Of a stretch of 30,073 bases of DNA, positions 1 to 6,718 are shown piece by piece. Within the stretch, counting starts at the first letter, position 1; the number at the start of each line of letters is the position of its first letter. The notes beneath the pieces were generated by a model. The model was not told the origin of the DNA, did not search any database, and worked only from the letters and a program-made list of their open reading frames with translations. Location of the stretch: IMG/VR virus record IMGVR_UViG_3300030090_005861, positions 1 to 30,073 of that record; one strand, given 5' to 3'. A program made the translations under genes and the position numbers. Origin of the DNA: a virus.

Positions 1-198
1 ACCGCAACACCAAGCGTAAGCTTTGTCACTTTGCAGGGTAATGCTATGTATGATGTAGTAGTGCGTGAACTACGCGAGAACCAAGTGTACACTTTCACAG
101 GTGTACACATTCCAGACACAGAAGATGATCCTATAGAATGGCTAGAAGATGAATTTTCTGGGTGTGAAATATTAGGATATACGGAGACACAACAATGA
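1..198 (+). CDS. Hypothetical protein, 5' end outside window
   Basis: Frame 1 is open from the first base of the window to a TGA at 196-198, giving 65 visible codons that contain RELRENQVYTF and the acidic stretch DTEDDPIEWLEDE. The true start may lie upstream; an internal ATG sits at 46. The protein ends in ETQQ because its last codons form the repeated ribosome-binding/start cassette shared with the next two genes, and its stop overlaps the next start (ATGA). The word RELR with the same DNA (gtgaactacgc) recurs near the start of the gene at 508. I recognise no family. Confidence 0.55.
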   Translation, partial: TATPSVSFVTLQGNAMYDVVVRELRENQVYTFTGVHIPDTEDDPIEWLEDEFSGCEILGYTETQQ

Positions 199-365
199 CA
201 ACCCACGAAGATAGACTTGAAATGGCTGTAATAAAATACGTTGACAGTCTTCCGTTGGACACTCTTGTAGAGTGGGTCACTAATGATATGTGGCAATACT
301 ATAGAAAAAGTGCAGACAACGAAGAAGTATTGACATTTATACAAGAGATGGAGACACAACAATGA
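195..365 (+). CDS. Small hypothetical protein (56 aa)
   Basis: A 56-codon frame starts MTTHEDRLEMAVIKYVDSLP and ends in ETQQ. It is rich in acidic and aromatic residues and has no predicted membrane segment. The start is supported by GGAG at 183-186, 8 nt upstream of the ATG, and by a 4-nt ATGA overlap with the preceding stop. It begins MTT like the two genes after it. Only the packing and the ribosome-binding site support it as a gene; I do not recognise a family. Confidence 0.55.
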   Translation: MTTHEDRLEMAVIKYVDSLPLDTLVEWVTNDMWQYYRKSADNEEVLTFIQEMETQQ

Positions 366-511
366 CCACGGTTGAAGAAATATTAGACTTTGTAAATGAT
401 CATTGGGATCATTTTGGTTGCTATCCGATGGAAGTGGAAACATCTACAGAGGGTATCTTAACATGGGATCAATATTGGTCATATATTGATGCAAAGGAGA
501 CACAACAATGA
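362..511 (+). CDS. Small hypothetical protein (49 aa)
   Basis: A 49-codon frame starts MTTVEEILDFVNDHWDHFG and ends in KETQQ. Its start is preceded by GGAG at 350-353 and overlaps the previous stop as ATGA; its own stop overlaps the next ATG at 508 in the same way. It is the third of four consecutive genes joined by the same junction sequence. It is acidic and tryptophan-rich (WDH, TWDQYW). The function is unknown. Confidence 0.55.
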   Translation: MTTVEEILDFVNDHWDHFGCYPMEVETSTEGILTWDQYWSYIDAKETQQ

Positions 512-888
512 CAACTTTTACAAAACCAGTACTGCGTGAACTACGCAACCAACTTAACACTGTGCTCAACAGCAACGGCATTGATGGATACACCTTTGAG
601 CTAGGCAACTGTAAATATGACGGAGGCGAAGCTACCTTTCAACTCAAGGTGCTTATCAAAGGTAGTAAGTCTAGACAAGAGAGAGATCTTGAAGACTTGG
701 CAAAACTCAGTGGCTTAGATACAGACAAGGTTGCATCTTTGCAAGGCATGATGGTATACCTTGTAGGGTACAACACAAAAGCCCGTAAGTTTCCTTGGAT
801 TGTAGCACAATCACCTAAAGGACAACGCTACGTGATTAATGATTACACAGCCAAGCGTTTGTTTGGCACAGTAGCAGAGGTATCATAA
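508..888 (+). CDS. Hypothetical phage protein (126 aa)
   Basis: A 126-aa frame begins MTTFTKPVLRELRNQL. It is soluble-looking and of mixed charge. A KGSKSRQERDLEDLAKL segment in the middle could be helical, and the C-terminal part reads VINDYTAKRLFG, the kind of short conserved block seen in widespread phage hypothetical proteins. Its start is the third copy of the GGAGACACAACAATG cassette. It lies directly ahead of the DNA methyltransferase (2-nt gap). I cannot assign a function. Confidence 0.8.
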   Translation: MTTFTKPVLRELRNQLNTVLNSNGIDGYTFELGNCKYDGGEATFQLKVLIKGSKSRQERDLEDLAKLSGLDTDKVASLQGMMVYLVGYNTKARKFPWIVAQSPKGQRYVINDYTAKRLFGTVAEVS

Positions 889-890
889 CT

Positions 891-1832
891 ATGAATGTAC
901 TATCACTATTTGACGGTATGTCATGTGGACAGCTTGCCCTACAAAGGGCTGGCATTCAAGTAGATAATTATTTCGCAGCGGAGATTGACAAGTATGTAAT
1001 CAAAGTAACACAAGCAAACTTTCCTAGCACTACTCAGCTTGGTGATGTGACAACTGTTGACCCTGACAAATTACCTAAGATTGATCTGCTTATAGGTGGC
1101 TCACCGTGTCAAGGCTTTAGCTTTGCAGGTAAGCAATTAAACTTTGATGATCCACGCAGTAAATTATTCTGGGAGTACGTGCGACTGCTCAAGGCACTCA
1201 AGCCTAAGTACTTCCTACTTGAGAACGTCAAGATGAAAAAAGAGAGCATGGACGTTATCACAAAAGCGCTGGGCGTAGAGCCTATCTTTATCAATAGCAG
1301 TCGTGTCTCTGCACAAAACAGACAGAGGTACTACTGGACAAACATACCTATGGAAAGTTTACCTGATGACAAAGGTATTGTACTTGCTGACATCTTAGAA
1401 GATGGACATGTTGACCGTGACAAGTCGCATTGCATTGACGCTAATTACTTCAAGGGTGGCAACCTCAAGTCATACTTTGAGAAGCATCGTAGACAACTCG
1501 TGTTTGGTGCAAGGGTTGTGAACCGTAGGTTAGATGAGCGTGGTAAACGACAAGATTATAATAGAGACATTCCCTTACAAGCACGACTAGAGCTACGCTC
1601 AGATGATAAGACTAATTGTATTACTACTGTTCATAAGGACAGTGTAGTTGCATATCAAGATGAAAATATCACATGGCGTAAGCTAACACCTCTAGAGTGT
1701 GAGCGTTTACAAACTGTTCCAGAAGGTTATACTGACCATGTGTCTAATACCCAGCGCTACAAAATGCTTGGCAATGGCTGGACAGTTGACGTAGTGTCAC
1801 ATATATTTGGAGGACTAACACAATGCACATAG
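891..1832 (+). CDS. DNA (cytosine-5) methyltransferase, DNMT3-like
   Basis: This 313-aa protein should transfer a methyl group from S-adenosylmethionine to C5 of cytosine in DNA. All core motifs are visible in order: motif I SLFDGMSCGQLAL at the N-terminus, motif IV GGSPCQGFSF with catalytic Cys73, motif VI LLENV with Glu111, motif VIII QNRQRYYW, and motifs IX-X TPLECERLQTVPEGY and MLGNGW at the C-terminus. The segment KLFWEYVRLL followed by NSSRVSAQNRQRYYWTNIP resembles vertebrate DNMT3A closely (from memory), so this is the DNMT3-like phage type and not the E. coli Dcm type. The target-recognition region between VIII and IX is short, about 110 residues. No restriction enzyme is next to it, so self-protection of phage DNA is the likely role. 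An AGAGG about 10 nt upstream supports the start. Confidence 0.95.
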   Translation: MNVLSLFDGMSCGQLALQRAGIQVDNYFAAEIDKYVIKVTQANFPSTTQLGDVTTVDPDKLPKIDLLIGGSPCQGFSFAGKQLNFDDPRSKLFWEYVRLLKALKPKYFLLENVKMKKESMDVITKALGVEPIFINSSRVSAQNRQRYYWTNIPMESLPDDKGIVLADILEDGHVDRDKSHCIDANYFKGGNLKSYFEKHRRQLVFGARVVNRRLDERGKRQDYNRDIPLQARLELRSDDKTNCITTVHKDSVVAYQDENITWRKLTPLECERLQTVPEGYTDHVSNTQRYKMLGNGWTVDVVSHIFGGLTQCT

Positions 1833-2023
1833 CTATCTGGAAACAGAAGTCAGATGACAAAGAACACTTGTCGATGGTCACTTTTAAAGACAGCAAAGAC
1901 TTGAGAGATAGACTATTCTCAGGTGAGCTACCTGATTTGCCTGACAATATCATAGTCACAAACTCTGAGGGCTTAGTTATCAGAGAATACGTAATCACAC
2001 TAGACGAGGTAGACATACCATGA
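1823..2023 (+). CDS. Hypothetical protein (66 aa)
   Basis: This 66-aa frame overlaps the methyltransferase end by 10 nt and overlaps the next start as ATGA. It begins MHIAIWKQKSDDKEHLSM and contains GELPDLPDNIIVTNSEGL. It is acidic, with alternating hydrophobic residues suggesting beta strands. Its close coupling on both sides is the main support. No family is recognised. Confidence 0.6.
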   Translation: MHIAIWKQKSDDKEHLSMVTFKDSKDLRDRLFSGELPDLPDNIIVTNSEGLVIREYVITLDEVDIP

Positions 2024-2355
2024 AACTTACGATCAACACAAAGGCTTTTCCTGATGTACCAGTAGAGCACCTTAAAGAAATGCTTGGCATATTACCTTAC
2101 TGGGTAGGTGAGTATACCTTGCTAGGCAAGGGCATGGACATAGTAAACTTTATGACTGAGCGCTATGGTTTTGGTAGCTTGTACCAATTCAAGGGTGACG
2201 TACAAGAGGACGGTACGTACACCACTACAGATGACCCTGACCTACCTTACATAGGAAAGATGAACACACCTAACGGCAACGTGTACTTCTATCAGTACGC
2301 TATGCTTGCACTACCGTTACCTAACGGTGAATACTTTGTAACAAGGATGGACTAA
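2020..2355 (+). CDS. Hypothetical protein (111 aa)
   Basis: A 111-aa protein starting MKLTINTKAFPDVPVEHLKE, with YGFGSLYQFKGDVQEDGTY in the middle and a C-terminus of beta-type alternation (NVYFYQYAMLALPLPNGEYF). It looks like a small soluble alpha/beta protein. It is joined to its upstream neighbour by ATGA overlap and is followed after one base by the 54-aa gene. I do not recognise a family. Confidence 0.65.
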   Translation: MKLTINTKAFPDVPVEHLKEMLGILPYWVGEYTLLGKGMDIVNFMTERYGFGSLYQFKGDVQEDGTYTTTDDPDLPYIGKMNTPNGNVYFYQYAMLALPLPNGEYFVTRMD

Positions 2356-2356
2356 A

Positions 2357-2521
2357 ATGTACGATGTAATACCTTTACAGCAATACAGCGTAGACTTGCA
2401 GCGTGAGATTGACGATGCAGAATGGCTTGGCGAGTTTGATCGTGCTGATGCAGACAAACGAGAGCTTGAGGATGTCAAGCGTATGATTGCCAATGGCGAA
2501 CTATGGTATCCGTTGTTTTAA
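2357..2521 (+). CDS. Small acidic hypothetical protein (54 aa)
   Basis: A 54-codon frame begins MYDVIPLQQYSVDLQREIDD and ends ELWYPLF. It is strongly acidic and probably helical in the centre (REIDDAEWLGEFDRADADKRELEDVKRMI). It starts one base after the preceding stop, which suggests translational coupling because no good Shine-Dalgarno is visible. The sequence has protein-like composition, but the function is unknown. Confidence 0.55.
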   Translation: MYDVIPLQQYSVDLQREIDDAEWLGEFDRADADKRELEDVKRMIANGELWYPLF

Positions 2522-2522
2522 C

Positions 2523-2615
2523 ATGGTAGCTGGATCACAAATAATCTTACCATTCTTGATAGCTTATGTAGGTGGCTTCATCTACTTCTACTTGAAAGGT
2601 AGTGACGAGGAATAA
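2523..2615 (+). CDS. Very small membrane peptide (30 aa)
   Basis: A 30-codon frame starts MVAGSQIILPFLIAYVGGFI and ends in the charged tail KGSDEE. A single hydrophobic helix of about 20 residues makes it a plausible inner-membrane peptide. It fills the space between the 54-aa and 69-aa genes exactly. There is no clear ribosome-binding site, so coupling to the gene upstream is assumed. It could also be a chance frame. Confidence 0.4.
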   Translation: MVAGSQIILPFLIAYVGGFIYFYLKGSDEE

Positions 2616-2618
2616 CTT

Positions 2619-2828
2619 ATGGCCTTGTACATCAAAAGAGTTCTTATCGCCTTCTCAGTATTAGTTAACGTAATGCTTGGCGGTATGAACAACCAAACGT
2701 TTAGCGCCAGGAATTGGCAATGGAAAAGAGAACGTAAGCCTAACTTGGTTTGGCTGATTGATCTCACAGTAGGGAAAGGACACTGTTCAGAATGTTGGGT
2801 TTACTGGAAGACACGCAGGAAATGGTAA
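2619..2828 (+). CDS. Small phage membrane protein with SARNW and GHC motifs (69 aa)
   Basis: A 69-aa protein with an N-terminal hydrophobic segment (VLIAFSVLVNVMLGG) followed by NNQTFSARNW, LVWLIDLTVGKGHC and a C-terminal WVYWKTRRKW. I recall similar small proteins of this N-terminal helix plus NQTFSARNW type in many T7-like and marine podoviruses, where their role is not established. GAGG at 2607-2610 is 8 nt upstream of the ATG. Its end overlaps the start of the integrase gene. Confidence 0.75.
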   Translation: MALYIKRVLIAFSVLVNVMLGGMNNQTFSARNWQWKRERKPNLVWLIDLTVGKGHCSECWVYWKTRRKW

Positions 2829-3712
2829 AGTCTAAGACGGTAAGTCAGCTAGTGTATGCATACTTAAAGTCAGATGCATTTCGCAAGCTAGGTCACGCTT
2901 CACAAAAAGACTACTCTGATTGCTTAAATATAATAGAAGATGGATTAGGACATATCAGTATCAAATCAGGTTTGACTGTACCTATCATGCAGAAACACTA
3001 CAACGCTTGGCTAAAACGTGGAGTGCATCGTGCAAACAAGATAGCTGCGATCATGTCTATACTTATTAATTGGGCTACGAAGAATAACTTACGTGTCTTC
3101 AACCCTATGCCGTACCTAGACAAGACACCTAACCCACCTCGCAAAGTTACGTGGGAGCCAAGCCAGGTCAAGCTGTTCTTGGATACAGCGTACAGCCAGT
3201 GGAAGTGGCGATCAGTAGGACTAATTGTACATATGGCTTACGAGTGGGGCCAACGTGTAGGTGATATGCGTATGCTGATGTGGGATGCTATAGACTTAGA
3301 CAAAGGACGCTGTGACTTTGAGCAAAGCAAAAGAGGTGAGGCAGTACACTTGCCTATCAGTGATGGCTTGATGCACGTACTGAGACAGCAACACGAAACG
3401 TTTAGCTTTCAAGTTTTGGTAGCTCCACAGATACAGCCTAGCGACGGAGCGTATAAGCCTTACTCAAAAGAAGGTCTTCACGTACACGTCAATGCAATAC
3501 TGGAAGAAGCTAGACTGCCAAGTCACCTGACAGCTATGGATATGCGCCGTACAGCTATCACTGAGATGGTTGAAGCTGGTGTAGATATAACACAGATCAA
3601 ACAAGTTAGTGGACACACTAGCATAAATAGCTTGACTCCGTATATCAAACACACGTATACTGGAGCCTCAGAAGCATTAGCCCAGCGCAATGCGTACAAG
3701 GATAGAGAGTGA
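2822..3712 (+). CDS. int: Tyrosine recombinase (phage integrase)
   Basis: This protein should cut and rejoin DNA through a covalent phosphotyrosine intermediate. Numbered from ATG 2822 (296 aa), the N-terminal 90 residues form a core-binding region, then come the catalytic residues: Arg145 in the YEWGQRVGDMRML box, Arg242 in MDMRRT, His265 in SGHTSIN and the nucleophile Tyr274 in YIKHT, with the usual 9-residue His-Tyr spacing. The normal first His of box II (HxxR) is Met239 here. An alternative in-frame ATG at 2792 would add ten residues lying inside the previous gene; 2822 gives the smaller overlap. There is no attachment site or tRNA gene nearby, so integration into the host chromosome cannot be confirmed and a role in genome resolution is possible. 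Confidence 0.92.
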   Translation: MVKSKTVSQLVYAYLKSDAFRKLGHASQKDYSDCLNIIEDGLGHISIKSGLTVPIMQKHYNAWLKRGVHRANKIAAIMSILINWATKNNLRVFNPMPYLDKTPNPPRKVTWEPSQVKLFLDTAYSQWKWRSVGLIVHMAYEWGQRVGDMRMLMWDAIDLDKGRCDFEQSKRGEAVHLPISDGLMHVLRQQHETFSFQVLVAPQIQPSDGAYKPYSKEGLHVHVNAILEEARLPSHLTAMDMRRTAITEMVEAGVDITQIKQVSGHTSINSLTPYIKHTYTGASEALAQRNAYKDRE

Positions 3713-4140
3713 TGCAGTATGATCTTTTTTACGAGGTGCAGAAAAACAAAGAGGAGGAGGATCACTTAAGGATTTGTGTAGGCTGTGGTAGTAAAAAAAA
3801 TTTAAAACATTTTAGGGTTTTAGTAAGAAGACTAGGAGATAGAAATACTTTGTCTTCTACATGTAGCGACTGTGATGATAGAGCATCCATAATAAAATCA
3901 ATATGGAAAAAAAATAATCCCCTACCTAAAAACTATGCTTGTCCTATCTGCGGTATGACACACAAAGATTATTTAAATATGGGAAAGTACAGAACACAGA
4001 GTCCTTTTTCTATAGATCACTGTCAAAAAAATATGGAAGTAAGGGGCTGGATATGTAACCCTTGTAATTCCGCTATGGGTTTAGCTAAACATGATATAAA
4101 TATATTGCGTAAAATGGTAAGGTACCTGACAGATGGATAA
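3712..4140 (+). CDS. Endonuclease VII-like HNH nuclease
   Basis: A 142-aa protein of the recombination endonuclease VII type (T4 gp49 family), which resolves branched DNA. It has an N-terminal zinc knuckle pair (CVGCG and CSDCD), a second pair formed by CPICG and CNPCN, and the His-Me finger core IDHCQKNMEVRGWICNPCNS, ending in AMGLAKHD. The start is either ATG 3712 or GTG 3709, both overlapping the integrase stop. Base composition is clearly more AT-rich than the flanking genes (runs such as gtaaaaaaaattt), with many AAA, TTT and ATA codons, which hints at separate acquisition; a homing-type HNH is an alternative. A T7-type resolvase is also present at 12490, so the phage seems to carry two junction nucleases. 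Confidence 0.85.
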   Translation: MQYDLFYEVQKNKEEEDHLRICVGCGSKKNLKHFRVLVRRLGDRNTLSSTCSDCDDRASIIKSIWKKNNPLPKNYACPICGMTHKDYLNMGKYRTQSPFSIDHCQKNMEVRGWICNPCNSAMGLAKHDINILRKMVRYLTDG

Positions 4141-4948
4141 CTATATAGAAGAGACACTGGACTTAACGGAAGGTGAGTCAGTGCGTAAGACTTGTCCTAA
4201 GTGTGGCAGTAAGAACACCTTCACTGCACGTAAGGTTGACGGTAGGATTATCTACAACTGTTACAAATTATCTTGTGATCTCAAGGGCATGGTGTCTACA
4301 GCTATGACTGCAGAAGAGATGGAGTCCTACTTTAGGATACCTCTAGTAGAAACATATAATAATAACAAAGAGTTATCTACCTTTGTTTATCCAGAGCACG
4401 TCATTAATGGTGAGGCTGCACAGGATGGACAACTAAAACGATTTATTATGCGCTGGCCTATACTTAACCATGAGAAGTTAATGTATGACGTTAAGGATAG
4501 ACGTGCTGTATTTCCTATCTACGAGGACGGTAGACTGATAGATGCAATAGGACGTGCGTTAGGTGGAGCTATACCAAAGTGGTATAGATACGGTGGTACA
4601 AGTAGCTACTACAAGAGATGTATAGGTGAACCCAACGGTGTATACGTTATAGTCGAAGATGTTATTAGTGCTATCACTGTAGCTAAACTTATGCCAAGAA
4701 CCACAGGTTTTGCTATACTTGGCACTAGCTTGACAGACGATCACCTAGCTGATATAAGTGACAATGCGTCAAGCTGTTTAGTTGCACTTGATCCTGACGC
4801 ACTAAGTAAAAGTATGGAGTTCAGTAAGAAGATACAACTTTGGACTGACTTACCTGCTTGGGTGTTACACGTTGAGGATGACATCAAGTATGAACGTGAG
4901 AAAGATATAACTAATTTAAGGATTCTGATAGATGGAGCGATTGAATAA
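4133..4948 (+). CDS. DNA primase with zinc-binding and TOPRIM domains
   Basis: This 271-aa protein resembles the primase half of T7 gp4 and should make RNA primers for the lagging strand. A zinc-binding domain lies at the N-terminus with Cys21, Cys24, Cys43 and Cys48. A TOPRIM fold follows: VYVIVEDVISAI with metal-binding Glu175, and LVALDPDAL with Asp220 and Asp222. No helicase domain is fused; the DnaB-type helicase is a separate gene at 7300, so the T7 primase-helicase is split here by about 2.3 kb of small genes. It overlaps the endonuclease VII gene by 8 nt. Confidence 0.88.
   Translation: MDNYIEETLDLTEGESVRKTCPKCGSKNTFTARKVDGRIIYNCYKLSCDLKGMVSTAMTAEEMESYFRIPLVETYNNNKELSTFVYPEHVINGEAAQDGQLKRFIMRWPILNHEKLMYDVKDRRAVFPIYEDGRLIDAIGRALGGAIPKWYRYGGTSSYYKRCIGEPNGVYVIVEDVISAITVAKLMPRTTGFAILGTSLTDDHLADISDNASSCLVALDPDALSKSMEFSKKIQLWTDLPAWVLHVEDDIKYEREKDITNLRILIDGAIE
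4730..4758 (+). promoter_or_regulatory. Possible sigma-70 promoter inside primase gene
   Basis: TTGACA at 4730-4735 and TATAAG at 4753-4758 are separated by 17 bp. The fit to the sigma-70 consensus is good, but the elements lie in conserved TOPRIM coding sequence, so coincidence is possible. If active it would drive the small genes from 4932 onward. Confidence 0.3.
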
Positions 4949-5069
4949 ACAGAACCCTATGGCTAAAGACTTGCGGCAACCTAAGTATAAGCAGCGAGTT
5001 ATACCTGATAAGAAGAAACCTAAACCAGTACGAAAACAAAAGCATAAAGGAAATAAGGATGATGGCTGA
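4932..5069 (+). CDS. Small basic peptide (45 aa)
   Basis: A 45-codon frame beginning MERLNKQNPMAKDLRQPKYK, then an extremely Lys/Arg/Pro-rich tail (KKKPKPVRKQKHKGNK). An internal ATG at 4959 (MAKDLRQPKYKQRV) is an alternative start and the more familiar one: short basic proteins of the form MAK-L-PKYRQRV next to replication genes are common in marine phages in my experience. Such a charge suggests nucleic-acid binding, but this is not shown. It overlaps the primase end by 17 nt and the next gene start by 11 nt. Confidence 0.6.
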   Translation: MERLNKQNPMAKDLRQPKYKQRVIPDKKKPKPVRKQKHKGNKDDG

Positions 5070-5550
5070 ACAAATAAATCCAAAGACAGGTAAAAAGCGT
5101 TATTACAAGGACAACCCTGAGACAAAACGCGAATATAATAATACAAAGAGGATGCATGTTAACGGTAACTACATTTCTATACATCACCCTTTACATAAAC
5201 CAGGAAAGTATAAATCTTTTGGTGACGCAGCTTTTACTGCACTACAAAAGGATGAACAAGTAAAAGAAGGATACGTCTACGCTATCTGCAACCCTGCTTG
5301 GCCTGAGTGGATCAAGATAGGCATGGCTATAGATGCACAAGATAGATTAAATGGTTATCAAACTAGCTCACCTATGCGTGACTACGTTCTAGTGTACGAC
5401 ATCTACTTTAAAGATAGACTAGAAGCAGAGCGTAAAGCACACAAGGTAGCAGAGCGTTACGGTAAACGACAAGGTGAGTGGTTTAAGATAACAAGAGAGG
5501 AAGCTATACTAGTATTAGCAGAAACAGACCTAGCTGTAAATGGAGAATAA
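5059..5550 (+). CDS. T5orf172 / GIY-YIG-like nuclease domain protein
   Basis: A 163-aa protein with a basic N-terminus (KTGKKRYYKDNPETKREYNN) and a C-terminal domain at about residues 70-155 of the T5orf172/MUG113 type. That domain shows EGYVYAICNPAWPEWIKIGM, then QDRLNGYQTSSP, then RLEAERKAHKVAERYGKRQGEWF. These are the strands and helices of the GIY-YIG fold, with Y-V-Y and I-K-I-G in the positions of the name-giving motifs and a conserved Glu in EAERKAH. The family contains DNA-cutting enzymes and many proteins of unknown role. ATG 5059 and ATG 5062 are adjacent; AAGGA at 5047-5051 fits either. Confidence 0.8.
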   Translation: MMAEQINPKTGKKRYYKDNPETKREYNNTKRMHVNGNYISIHHPLHKPGKYKSFGDAAFTALQKDEQVKEGYVYAICNPAWPEWIKIGMAIDAQDRLNGYQTSSPMRDYVLVYDIYFKDRLEAERKAHKVAERYGKRQGEWFKITREEAILVLAETDLAVNGE

Positions 5551-5551
5551 C

Positions 5552-5725
5552 ATGAGTGTTTGTGGTGAAATAGAAAACTTAGAAGATGAGATACGAAAGT
5601 ATCAACAAAAAATAAGACAAGCCTACAACAAGATAGATAGGCTCAAAGGCATACAACCTGCGTCTAAAAATAAAAAGCAAGATGACATATGGGAGTACGG
5701 AGATGGAGGTGAACTATATGAGTGA
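5552..5725 (+). CDS. Small coiled-coil protein (57 aa)
   Basis: A 57-aa protein starting MSVCGEIENLEDEIRKYQQK, with a strong heptad-like helix to about residue 36 (IRQAYNKIDRLKGI) and a charged tail. ATG 5552 is preferred over an in-frame ATG at 5540 because GGAG at 5542-5545 sits 6 nt before it. It starts the run of small, tightly coupled genes before the helicase. No function is recognised. Confidence 0.6.
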   Translation: MSVCGEIENLEDEIRKYQQKIRQAYNKIDRLKGIQPASKNKKQDDIWEYGDGGELYE

Positions 5726-5894
5726 TTGGCCTAGAGAACTACCACCCACTGATACACCGTCAGAGGAACAACAGTACCACATTAAGGGAGCGTTCCTTGC
5801 TTTCTTAATATGCGCCTTTCTAATCTTAGGTGTACCAGTAATACTTAACCTTTTATTTTGGCCTGATATAGGCGTTTGGAGTATGATACGATGA
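5718..5894 (+). CDS. Small single-pass membrane protein (58 aa)
   Basis: A 58-aa protein with a charged N-terminus (MSDWPRELPPTDTPSEEQQY) and one hydrophobic helix, AFLAFLICAFLILGVPVILN, near residues 25-46. The start at 5718 is fixed by a perfect GGAGGT at 5705-5710, 7 nt upstream; a longer reading from 5682 would lie inside the previous gene. It overlaps both neighbours. It is probably an inner-membrane protein of unknown role. Confidence 0.65.
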   Translation: MSDWPRELPPTDTPSEEQQYHIKGAFLAFLICAFLILGVPVILNLLFWPDIGVWSMIR

Positions 5895-6163
5895 AGTGGT
5901 TTGTGATGGTGTTCTTTCTGTCTTACAATGCAGACGGAACAAGAGATACGTTTGTATTTACAAATCCAGTGTACAATACAGAGCTTGAGTGTCGAGCTAC
6001 CTTGCTAGACAGAAAAGAGATAATGAATTATGTGCACGGTTTGATGACTGCATACAACGGTATGCTTCCTGGTGCAGTAGAGATGGTAAACTGTATAGAT
6101 GAAAATCAGTTTAATGAACTGCAAGGTTTGAAGAATAAACAGGAGGGTAAGGTTGACGCCTAG
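5891..6163 (+). CDS. Small exported protein with two cysteines (90 aa)
   Basis: A 90-aa protein with a short signal-like N-terminus (MKWFVMVFFLSYNADG), followed by a soluble part with two cysteines in LECRATLL and MVNCIDENQ, consistent with one periplasmic disulfide. The start is ATG 5891, overlapping the previous TGA. It appears to be a distant relative of the protein at 16077, which has the same MKW start, hydrophobic stretch and two-Cys layout. Function unknown. Confidence 0.65.
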   Translation: MKWFVMVFFLSYNADGTRDTFVFTNPVYNTELECRATLLDRKEIMNYVHGLMTAYNGMLPGAVEMVNCIDENQFNELQGLKNKQEGKVDA

Positions 6164-6368
6164 AGAAGCAGCACAAATAGAAGCAGAAAAAACTTTTGAC
6201 TTGTTTATTCTGTGGTCTAAAAGAGCTTTCATTTACAGCACTATATTTTTAATGATCGTTGTTTTTGGTTGCAATAGTGGTGTTGAAACAGGGCCAGACA
6301 AGTCAGGCTCTCAGTATAACGGTGAAGCGTATTCACCTATGAACTTAAACAAAAAGGATAACAAATGA
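6153..6368 (+). CDS. Membrane or lipoprotein-like protein with TTG start (71 aa)
   Basis: A 71-aa frame begins with TTG at 6153, supported by a strong AGGAGGG at 6141-6147 with 5-nt spacing; no ATG is suitably placed. About 30 mostly polar residues precede a hydrophobic helix (AFIYSTIFLMIVVFGCNSG), then a polar tail containing GPDKSGSQYNGEAYSPMN. The cysteine after the helix resembles a lipobox but the h-region is far from the N-terminus, so a simple single-pass anchor is equally likely. It overlaps both neighbours. Confidence 0.6.
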   Translation: MTPREAAQIEAEKTFDLFILWSKRAFIYSTIFLMIVVFGCNSGVETGPDKSGSQYNGEAYSPMNLNKKDNK

Positions 6369-6718
6369 GTAACAAATTAAAAATTGTTCCACTAAGTGTC
6401 GTTAGCATCTTTGATTTATTTAAAGAGGCGTGGAACAGCGTGATGACTATACAGGATTCTCCTTTACGTCACATCCAAAGGTTAGATCCAATGGCTGCAC
6501 ACGCAGTCTTCCAAATACTAGCGTACATGTGGAGTGCAATCTTCGCGTTGTGGATTGGTAATATGTTTTGGTTTGCTATCAGTGGCATGGGTCACTCTTT
6601 AATTATAGGTGGTGTATTCATTACTGCCATGACTTACAGAGAAGCTAACAAGCGTTCTAAAATTACACCTGCTGATAATATAACCAGTGGTAGGATGTTT
6701 GGAGGTGAGCATGAGTAA
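6365..6718 (+). CDS. Membrane protein, two predicted helices (117 aa)
   Basis: A 117-aa protein starting MSNKLKIVPLSVVSIFDLFK, with two adjacent membrane segments around residues 46-66 (VFQILAYMWSAIFALWIGNM) and 68-88 (FAISGMGHSLIIGGVFITAM), and a basic C-terminal tail. The short polar link between the helices suggests a hairpin in the inner membrane. It lies between a small anchored protein and the DoxX-like gene. I do not recognise a family; a role in altering the host membrane is a guess from context. Confidence 0.7.
   Translation: MSNKLKIVPLSVVSIFDLFKEAWNSVMTIQDSPLRHIQRLDPMAAHAVFQILAYMWSAIFALWIGNMFWFAISGMGHSLIIGGVFITAMTYREANKRSKITPADNITSGRMFGGEHE

Larger units (their letters stand above)
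183..512 (+). repeat. Three copies of a 17-bp RBS-start junction cassette
   Basis: The identical 17-mer GGAGACACAACAATGAC occurs at 183-199, 350-366 and 496-512. Each copy holds a Shine-Dalgarno GGAG, the last codons of the upstream gene (E-T-Q-Q-stop) and the overlapping start of the downstream gene (ATGAC, Met-Thr). Copies are 167 and 146 bp apart. The arrangement forces translational coupling of four consecutive genes and gives three unrelated-looking proteins the same C-terminus. Confidence 0.9.

Noticed and set aside
2822-3712. Attachment site or tRNA gene near the integrase
   Set aside because: I saw no cloverleaf, tRNA 3' end or paired direct repeats in the flanking coding sequence.
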